From Isoetes taiwanensis (taxonomy: Eukaryota > Streptophyta > Lycopodiopsida > Isoetales > Isoetaceae): a DNA stretch of 64,000 bases. Positions 57,180 through 64,000 of this stretch are shown here, one piece after another; within the stretch, counting starts at the first letter, position 1; each line of letters starts with the position of its first letter. The notes beneath the pieces were generated by a model. The model did no database searches. It saw nothing but the letters and a program-made list of their open reading frames with translations, and was not told the DNA's origin. Location: the NCBI GenBank assembly GCA_021234155.1, contig JAJEKV010000055.1, positions 60,001-124,000 on the forward strand, read 5' to 3'. The translations under genes were made by a program, and so were the position numbers.

Positions 57180-58286
57180 GAGTGGATGGAAACAACATTA
57201 TCAACTACATATAATAATAGATGAAAATTCAACCTAAGGTTTCACATACCTTTCGCAGGTGAAAAAAATAGATATTTTCTTGTTTGATAAGGAACAATAA
57301 TGCCTCGACTTGGCGACTTGTTGCATGTTGCTTTTGCCGTTTACTATCTTATTCAATCCTCTAGCACAAAAGATTGTGCTGCTTCAGCACCAACAAAATT
57401 ATTAGTCCATCAATTTACTGGGAAATAGATTTACATACCACACTTGGTTGCTTCTCCATTTTGGGCTGAATGTTGCATTTTCCTTTCACTATCTTGATCA
57501 GTCCTTTAGCACAAACCTTGTCCCAACTAAATTTGTTCTAGTTAACTACAACAGATAGTTTATTTTCCTACAATATCATAACCAAATTGGCATAATTGAT
57601 TGAAACTGTATGCGCACATCCTAACATTCATCAAGATCAAATTTAAGCATTCGGGCCACAAATCAGAAGCAATGTAGAAAGCATTACCTAACCTATAAGC
57701 TTCACTGGCTTGCAATTTCTAAGAACCTTATAACCCCAAGAACCTCAAGAAATTAGTTCTCCAGGAAGCAAGCGAAGAAAAACATACCACGACAATGAGC
57801 TTATATTTCTTAGAATTTTTGCAAGATCGACTCCATATTTAAAAAGGGAGGCTATCACAGATGGTTTGATTTAACTTTAACTTGTTCCAGCCGCTTCTTG
57901 CTACACTTGTTCACAACAGGAGCATTACAGAGATCCGAAACCCCAAAGAGACCCTGGATGCAAGTATCTTTCAAAATACTGTTCTAAAAGAACCCTGGCG
58001 TTTCAGCTTATATGCCCCAACTCTTCTGCCTAAGAAGCCAATACTGGAGTTGAATGAAAAGACATTGAATGGAGGTACTGATAGAAGAGTAAAAGCAGTG
58101 GAAATGGAAGAATAAAAACCAATATACAACAACGGCTTAAGGAGGGACTGCTCTTGCCAGAATTTATAGTAGAACATGAAAATAGAATGGAATTAATCTA
58201 AAACCGACCCAAAATGACAAAGAATGAAGCCTACCTGCAATTTCGATGTCAGAAGAACTTCTTAAATTCGACCCTTTCAGGGAACG
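57180..58286. other. Helitron 5' interior, little to report
   Basis: The plus-strand ORF at 57882-58115 (TLVHNRSITEIRNPKETLDA) has no recognised family and lies opposite to the Helitron sense. Otherwise I see nothing. Confidence 0.4.
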
Positions 58287-58297
58287 GCATATGAATG

Positions 58298-58595
58298 TTT
58301 TTTTTTTTTTTGTGGAAGGACGGCAGTCTATTCATCATCACATCATGAGTACATTCTACATCACTTTATTCTACATATCACATGGAAGCCAATCCACTAC
58401 CTAGCCGCGATACCTTATGCTAGGAGCTGCTTTGCATGTGATTATCGAGTACATATGGCAGGTTTAAGGTCTCTACCACAGGACCGATTGGCCACACTTG
58501 AACCCGTGACCTCGGGGTAATGGATTTTTAAGGTCCCCATTACTAGACCGATATTGGCCAGTTTTGAACCCATGACCTCGGGTGTGGCAGTTTAA
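58298..58595 (-). mobile_element. SINE with two promoter-like B boxes
   Basis: This is a 298-bp insertion with target duplication GCATATGAATG (58287-58297 and 58596-58606) and a terminal A-run on the minus strand (plus-strand T-run 58298-58311). Near its 5' end the minus strand has two related blocks, GAGGTCATGGGTTCAAAAC and GAGGTCACGGGTTCAAGTG, each matching the RNA polymerase III B box core GGTTCAA. It looks like a tRNA-derived SINE with a dimeric head. It inserted into the Helitron near its 5' end. Confidence 0.85.
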
Positions 58596-59050
58596 GCATA
58601 TGAATGTATTCGAAGCTCTAGTGATCGATTACAGGTCACCGATGCCGAACATAAAAGCAGGGCGCAAATGTTGCAGCAGTGTTTCAGAAATGTTCAAACC
58701 AGAAAATGTGTTTCCACGAAGGTGAAGTTAAAACGAAATCCTCTCCCTTCAAAATCATAATCCAGACCTTAGTAAATTAATTTTGCTCGATTTTTGGGTA
58801 CTCGGAAGTTTTTTCCGGCCGCCGAAACTCTCTAAAATCTTAGGAAATCAAGCTAAACAAAATTCCAAAAATATTTTTATCCAGACCGGAAAATCCCAAA
58901 TTAACAAGATTGATAGTGACATATGTCTCATGACATATATAGCATATGCCATAAGTCAAACATATGTCATATATAACATATGTTTCATATGCCATAAGTC
59001 AAACATATTTCACAATTTCTAGCACATATTTCACATACTAGTACAATTTT

Positions 59051-59485
59051 TTTTTGAAGGGTCAAATTAACTAAGATTAATACGGAGTAAAATACAAAAA
59101 GCGCGATACAGTGGAACTCCTGCCCAAGCAACCTCGCTCGAACGAGGACCCAAACTGCACGCAAACCTAACTATGACTCAGCAAAGAAACCTGCCATTAC
59201 TGTCTACAATGAGAAGGGTCCTTTTCCAGATAGCCGCCTTGAACTACTCTTTCCGAGGGGACGCCAGGTAGGAAAGGTATAATTTGTACCTCAACTGAGG
59301 GATCAAAGCACCAGGTTGCATCTCTTCATTCCTAAACACCTTCATGCGTCATCGCTTCCCTATGAGCCACAGTAGCCAGGCCTTGCACAAATGGAAGGCC
59401 GGACTCTGAACCTGGGACCACCTACTGGAATACATCCCCAAAAGAACTCCTTGACTACGGAGAGAGGTGTGAAAGAGGAGCTGGG
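59051..59485 (-). mobile_element. SINE-like retroposon
   Basis: This is a 435-bp insertion into the CATATG block. The flanking direct repeats are ATACTAGTACAATTTT (59035-59050) and ATACTAGCACAATTTT (59486-59501), with one mismatch. The uninterrupted form is present in E1-E3. On the minus strand it ends ...GACCCTTC followed by an A-run. A B-box-like GGTTCAGAGTCC lies about 65-75 nt from its 5' end. A tRNA-derived SINE is most likely; the 3' end of a LINE is the alternative. Confidence 0.75.
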
Positions 59486-59715
59486 ATACTAGCACAATTT
59501 TGTTATAATGGGAATATTTTTAGTAAAGTGGAATTTTTTTTATTGTAGACCTTATACAGGGGTTGTATATATGTGTACAATACCCGTGTATCATACATAT
59601 ATTGTGTACACTACATGAATATTTAGAAAACATATTAACACGGTATCATACACCCACTTCGAAACACAATATATATGATAGATAGCAAAGGTTACTAGAG
59701 ACTGCGGTAGTATCG

Positions 59716-60302
59716 TCAGCCCCTTCCCCTGCAATGTCTGATCCACCCAGCTGGGCTAGGAAAGCAGAGCTCACGCTCATCCCAACCTGTTGTATCCCAC
59801 CAGGTAAGGTACCTAAACAATATAAAAAGTAATTCCACATAATCAATGTCATGGAAGAAGAGCGGACCATACTCCATAAACTTGTTGTACTCATTGTAGT
59901 ATATATTAATCAGGCCAATCATGGCACCCTTACTAGTTTTAGGAATGATCTTCGGTATGTATTGATCCAGAGAGTGTGCATAATAACTAGAACAAAGCAC
60001 ATCCCTCAAGTGCTCTAGCCTCTCTTCCATATCAGGAGGGGATTCAAGAATTCCCACTAATGTAAGTCTTCTCCAGCATTCAGATAGATTAATTTCCGTT
60101 AGTGGTTCATGACCACAAGGATATCGCTCGAGAATAAAGTTGATCAACTGCCTTGCAAGTTCTCCATGGTGGGACTGTAACGCAACATCCATTCCAAAAA
60201 ATGGTCAAATAACTCATCATGAGTCCACCGCAAAGAATGCCTGGGGCATTCTTGCAGGCTTTTTGGAGAAGCCCAAGGAGGATATTGTTGGAGGTTAATC
60301 AT
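59716..60302 (-). pseudogene. Unrecognised coding stretch of unit E, frameshifted
   Basis: From ATG at 60301 the minus strand encodes MINLQQYPPWASPKSLQECP and TLRWTHDELFDHF-like sequence (HSLRWTHDELFDHFLEW). After a shift near 60190 it continues ALQSHHGELARQLINFILER, LSECWRRLTLVGILESPPDM, YYNEYNKFMEYGPLFFHDID and WDERELCFPSPAGW. The last block is also present in E1 (4319-4356, WDERDLCFPNPAG), so the ORF belongs to the E unit. Composition and length suggest a real protein of about 190 residues, not membrane-bound. I cannot assign a family. Confidence 0.4.
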
Positions 60303-60499
60303 TTGCAAAAGCAAACAAGGAGCAAGGAACACAGAACATGGAGCAAGGAACAAGGAACAAGGAGCCACACTAACCACAAATTTGGCTCTATTTGTAGTTT
60401 TTTGCTGTCTTTTTTGCAGAAACATGTAGTTTTTTGGCTAAAAAGTTTATGCATAGAAAATTGACAGCCTTTTAAAAAAAAATCAATGCGTTGTTTTTA

Positions 60500-60930
60500 G
60501 GTGTGGTTTTTTTGTTTCTACTAAAAAATTAGCATATGGTCTTACAGAATATCCGCATGACGTTTTTAAAATAGTAGTAGTTCTTAAGTTTTATTTTACT
60601 AAAACAACACGTGGTTTAACAGAATATCCATATGTGGTTTTTAAACTAGTAGTTGTTTTATCTACATGTGTTTTTTAAACTAGTAGTTGTTTTAAAATGT
60701 TGTTTTTGCTAAAAAAATCATGTGAAATATCTACGTGGATAGTAGTTTTCAAGTGTCGTTTTTACTTAATAATAACGTATGGTTTAGGAACAGATATTCA
60801 CATGTGGTTTTTTTAAATAGTCAAATGTGATGCTTCTCAACGACACATGGTTCTAAAGAATACCCACATGTGGTTTTTTAAAATAACTGTTTTACATGCT
60901 TCTCAAATACAGTTCTAAAGAAAACTAGTC
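60500..60930 (+). repeat. Degenerate tandem repeat, about 80-bp period
   Basis: The phrases 'agaatatccacatgtggttttt' and 'aactagtagttgtttt' recur about five times with variation. Confidence 0.65.
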
Positions 60931-61290
60931 ATTGTTCTTTTTATTGTTCAACTCTTGATCAATTCATCTGCCACAATCACCATCATAGAGTACAACTAGT
61001 TTCTTCCCACAACAAAGAGAAGAATAATACACATATCTTCAATATAGATAGACTTAACCAGGCCAAAGTTCCACATCCATAGAATCACTAAGAGCAAGTG
61101 CACTTGTCTTCTGGTGTCTGAATGCCACTGGATCATGTGGAGGGATCCACTGTAATAATAGTAGTAAATATTGGAGGTACTAGGTGAATCAGAGGGACTG
61201 CACTATTCTTGCGGCATGCGACCATTCTTCTTCCAGAAGTTCCTATTTGCGAGCAATATCGTAAAGGCAAAAATGTTGCTCCTCACTAAG
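60931..61290. other. Short unassigned stretch
   Basis: No gene or repeat is seen between the degenerate tandem repeat and the microsatellite. Confidence 0.5.
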
Positions 61291-61401
61291 AATAGAATAG
61301 AATAGAATAGAATAGAATAGAATAGAATAGAATAGAATAGAATAGAATAGAATAGAATAGAATAGAATAGAATAGAATAGAATAGAATAGAATAGAATAG
61401 A
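61291..61401 (+). repeat. (GAATA)n microsatellite
   Basis: About 22 perfect pentanucleotide units. A shorter copy of the same motif occurs at 49588-49612. The minus-strand frame of repeating Tyr-Ser-Ile-Leu-Phe is an artefact. Confidence 0.97.
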
Positions 61402-61644
61402 GGGCTCGATCACATAATCTGAAAGCCAGATGCACTAGGAGGAAGTGGTGGTGCAGAAATAGCTTGAGGAAAAGACACAAGAGATGGTAATACTGGTAAA
61501 TTAACTGGTTCATGTTATCTAAACATAACCAAACCAGTGGTTGGATGGTCAGTGGTCTAGAATAATTGCTGTACTTCCACAATAAACTGCCTACTTCTTT
61601 CAAGTACAGTGGACCCTTACCTCAAGGTAAGCAAGTATGAGCTG

Positions 61645-62268
61645 TGTTGTGGGAAATTGACTTGCAATGGCACAAAAGCTGTTGTTAGTTCAACTATTGA
61701 ATGCAAGATTTTCTTTGTAATATTCTTCAATCTATAGCAATACTTAATCACCAAGCAAAACAAGGATATTATTCAATCCCTTTAAACAGCTTTACAAAAT
61801 AACGACCCTAACCATTGAAAATCATAATATAACCTTTACTGTAGCTTTGAGATCGAATATAACACTGTAGCACAATTTCCCTTGCTAGTTGAACTGTATA
61901 GACGGATCCAACTCACTGAGAGCTAGATCCACAATCCATAGATGTATATAGCTTAGCAGGTCCGGCGGTTATGGAATCGGTGTATGCTGAGTTCGACGGT
62001 TATGCCTTCACCGACCACTGAACTAGCATGTCATATTTCTATTCGATCCCTTAAATAAGCAATGCAAACACTAAAGGCAATTTTAACTTAGCCGTTTAGC
62101 CTTTTTAACTTTAGACTTTAACCATTGACATTTAGCCAATATCGTTCAACCTTATGTAACCATTGCTAGGTAACCATATGGTTAAGTGTAGAACCCAGCA
62201 CTGCAGTCTGCTTCCAGGTTATGCAGATCTTGACAAGCTCAAGAATATCGTCTGACAAATCTACAACA
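61645..62268 (-). mobile_element. 3' LTR of the Copia element
   Basis: The LTR runs from TGTTGTAGATTTG to ...CCCACAACA in minus-strand sense, with inverted ends TGTTGT/ACAACA, 624 bp. The edge at 62268 abuts the polypurine tract. The outer edge is inferred from the inverted ends because the 5' LTR is not in the window. Confidence 0.8.
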
Positions 62269-62281
62269 TTCCCCCATCAGA
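62269..62281 (-). promoter_or_regulatory. Polypurine tract of the Copia element
   Basis: The minus strand reads TGATGGGGGAA directly before the LTR TGTTG. Confidence 0.8.
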
Positions 62282-62448
62282 TAATATTCCCTAATTCATA
62301 AACTGTTTGAACCTTAAGAGATTTCTGTCTTTGAACTGTAAAACCTGTAACAGTAATACTTTGAACTTGCAGACTTTTAACTTAGGTGATAACCCTGTTT
62401 TAACCAGCAACTCCTGCAATACCAAGTTATATTTTAACCTTGCTGGGC

Positions 62449-62985
62449 TTAACTTGTGTGAGAACTGTGAAAACCTCCAACACCAAGTAATGCTCTGAAC
62501 TTGTAGAACTTAATTTGTGGAAGAGCTTTTGTAAATATATCTGCAGCTTGATCTTGAGTGCTTATGAATTCAACTGATACATGTTTCTTTGCAACCATTT
62601 CTCTGATAAAGTGCATGTGTAACTCAATGTGTTTTGTCCTTTGATGCAAGACAGGGTTTTTTGTGATAGCAATGCAGCTTTGGCTATCACATAGCAAGAT
62701 GGTAGCCTTTAATTGCATTATGCCCAGCTCATTTAGTAACCTTCTGGTCCAGACAACTTCTTTAGCTGCAAGTGTAGAGGCTGCATATTCAGCCTCAGCT
62801 GAAGACATGGCAGTACTAGATTGCTTTTTTGACTTCCATATTATGGCTGCTCCTCCAAGCATTAATGAGAACCCTGATGTGGACTTTCTGCTGTCTAAAT
62901 CTGAGCCCCAGTCTGCATCACAGTATCCTTTGAGTATCAAATCCTCATTAGAGTAGAAAATGCCCTGATCTTGAGTTCCCTTAAG
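62449..62985 (-). pseudogene. Copia RNase H region
   Basis: Blocks in order: LILKGYCDADWGSDLDSRKS, TSGFSLMLGGAAIIWKSKKQ, SSAEAEYAA, LLCDSQSCIAITKNP, LHQRTKHIELHMHFIRE and AADIFTKALP. The acidic residues of the RNase H active site are present (CDADW, SSAEAEY, CDSQS). It ends at a stop at 62449, the end of the polyprotein. The frame is separated from the reverse transcriptase frame by a one-base shift near 62985. RNase H degrades the RNA strand of the replication hybrid. Confidence 0.93.
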
Positions 62986-64000
62986 GATCTCAGTATTCTC
63001 TTAGCTGCTATCCAGTGTTGTTTGCCTGGATTGTTTGTGTCAGGGCGTGTGCAGTTGCTAATATATAATAAACAACCTAGCAGTTCCCTGTATGGTACCT
63101 CCTCCATTTCTTTCATTTCTTCAACAGACTTGGGACACATGTCCCCTGATATAGAATGACCAGGTACCAAGGGCGTGTCCACAGGCTTGCATCCATTCAT
63201 TCCAAATCTTTCCAATATGCTTTGAATATTTGCAGTTTGTGTGAGTGTAAGAATCTTATTGGCCCTGTTTCTTTGCACTTCAATTCCCAAAAACTTCTTT
63301 AATTCACCTAAGTCAGTCATTTTGAATTTTTCCTTTAGCATAGCTTTGCTGCAATTTAGACACTCCATAGAGTTTGAAAACATAATGCAATCATCCACAT
63401 ATAGTGCAATGATGCAATAATTACCACTTTGTTTCAACACATAAATGTTCCCATCACTTTGCAATTTATTAAAGCCTTTTTTCCTGAGATAATCATCCAT
63501 GCAAATATACCATTGCCTGGGTGCTTGTTTGAGTCCATAGACTGCTCTCTTTAATCTCCATACCATGTTAGATCCAATTTCAAAGCCTTGAGGCTGTTCC
63601 ATGAAGATTTCCTCATCTAGTTGAGCATTCAAAAAGGCAGTACTAACGTCCATATGATGGATCTCAAGGTTTTTGGCATTTGCATATGCCAATAGCATTC
63701 GGATACTTGCTAATTTGACTATTGGAGAAAAAGTCTCATCATAGTCCAACCCTTTTTTCTGAGAGAACCCTTTTGCAACTAATCTGGCCTTATATTTCTG
63801 CCCTTTCCCATCTGACTCAGGTTTGAGTTTAAATATCCATTTGTTTTTGACAATATTTTTCCCACTAGGTCTTTCAACCAGCTCATAAGTTTGTGTCCTT
63901 TGAAAGGCATTCATTTCCTCTTCCATGGCTTTCTTCCAACATAATGAGTCATCTGCAATCATAGATTCTTCATAGCTGCAAGGTACATTAGGTTCAAGAA
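62986..64000 (-). pseudogene. Copia reverse transcriptase region, partial
   Basis: The frame covers the classic Copia RT: WKKAMEEEMNAFQRTQTYEL, NKWIFKLK, YKARLVAKGFSQKKGLDYDE, TFSPIVKLASIRMLLAYA, HMDVSTAFLNAQLDEEIFME, YGLKQAPRQWY, the catalytic YVDD (ALYVDDCIMF) and FLGIEVQRN. After LLYISNCTRPDT the usual dozen or so residues before NPGKQHWIAAKRIL are missing, an internal in-frame deletion. The start lies beyond the right edge, where the upstream codons continue (CSYEESMIADDSL). RT copies the element RNA into DNA in virus-like particles; this copy is inactive. Confidence 0.95.

Larger units (their letters stand above)
47720..58909 (-). mobile_element. Large Helitron (11.2 kb) carrying Mfd-like exons
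   Basis: On the minus strand, the 3' end is a perfect hairpin GCCCGGCAACGCCGGGC (47731-47747), then ACCATAA and CTAG (47723-47720), before T. The 5' end is inferred at 58909 (A^TCTTGTTAATTTGGGA). The sequences outside 47719 and 58910 both belong to the CATATG block of an inverted E copy, and they are contiguous when compared with E3 (tatata/tcgtgacatatgtc). The left end is firm and the right end moderately supported. There is no Rep/helicase. Cargo includes helicase exons, exon-like scraps and a later SINE insertion. Confidence 0.7.
58910..60480 (-). repeat. Repeat unit E, copy 4 (inverted)
   Basis: This is the reverse complement of E. The CATATG block (58914-59040 and 59502-59680) matches 4440-4740, and 59680-59800 match 4290-4440. 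It extends further upstream than the other copies and keeps a coding-like stretch (59716-60302). It is interrupted by a SINE-like insertion (59051-59485) and bounded on the left by the Helitron 5' end. Confidence 0.7.
61645..64000 (-). mobile_element. Ty1/copia retrotransposon, 3' half, runs off window
   Basis: On the minus strand, pol (reverse transcriptase, then RNase H) is followed by about 180 bp, a polypurine tract and the 3' LTR. The order RT-RH at the 3' end, with integrase presumably upstream beyond the window, is that of Ty1/copia. A frameshift and an internal deletion in pol show it is dead. The left flanking pentamer is AGCTG or nearby; its partner is outside the window. Confidence 0.92.

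Noticed and set aside
61286-61603. ORF with repeating Tyr-Ser-Ile-Leu-Phe
   Set aside because: It is the translation of a (GAATA)n microsatellite.

Overview
This is plant nuclear DNA, and almost all of it is transposable elements nested inside one another. The evidence is plant-type Helitron ends (A^TC...hairpin...CTAG^T), a CACTA element with a 3-bp target duplication, a hAT element with an 8-bp target duplication, Copia pol, and cell-gene fragments with plant homologues (adenylosuccinate synthetase, a plastid-type Mfd helicase, a cytochrome b561/DOMON-like protein). I found no intact cellular gene, no rRNA or tRNA gene and no CRISPR array. A large, repeat-rich land-plant genome fits; the lineage cannot be fixed from this window.

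Layout, left part (1-21698). Two head-to-tail Helitrons on the minus strand (1-606 partial, 607-3277) come first. A repeated, unclassified unit called 'E' here follows in three plus-strand copies: E1 (3282-17695), E2 (17696-about 19740) and E3 (20411-21698). E1 is split by a Helitron with an adenylosuccinate-synthetase fragment (5066-7794) and by a CACTA element (8336-15801). The CACTA element itself holds two Helitrons: 10447-12879 with a b561/DOMON-like fragment, and 13236-15291, which is nearly all polypurine satellite. E2 lacks both insertions and so supplies the empty site for each.

Middle (21699-31453). A Helitron 5' end (21699) abuts the 5' half of a minus-strand LTR retrotransposon (21829-26501). 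Between its primer-binding site and a second, truncated ORF lies a decayed ORF of about 430 codons. It has a charged N-terminal region and a C-terminal histone H3-like fold, and is flanked by two pairs of a 65-67 bp hairpin repeat. This is the most unusual object in the window. Gene-like scraps (26502-28744) and a degenerate GAATCT satellite interrupted by a foldback element (29589-31453) follow.

Right part (31454-64000). A non-coding LTR element (33299-46973, target duplication GTCTC, 5' LTR segment duplicated) contains a 10.5-kb hAT transposon (34420-44895). The hAT element carries a broken DUF659/dimerisation-type transposase, kinase-like and RING-H2-like remnants, and two families of long hairpins. 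An 11-kb minus-strand Helitron (47720-58909) carries Mfd-like helicase exons and a SINE. It sits in an inverted fourth E copy (47507-47719 and 58910-60480), which also contains a second SINE-like insertion. A pentanucleotide microsatellite and the 3' half of a minus-strand Copia element (LTR 61645-62268, pol to the window edge) end the window.

There is no pathway here. The genes relate to each other as host fragments carried in, or interrupted by, mobile elements. In all three Helitrons with a recognisable cell-gene fragment, the fragment lies in the same sense as its carrier.
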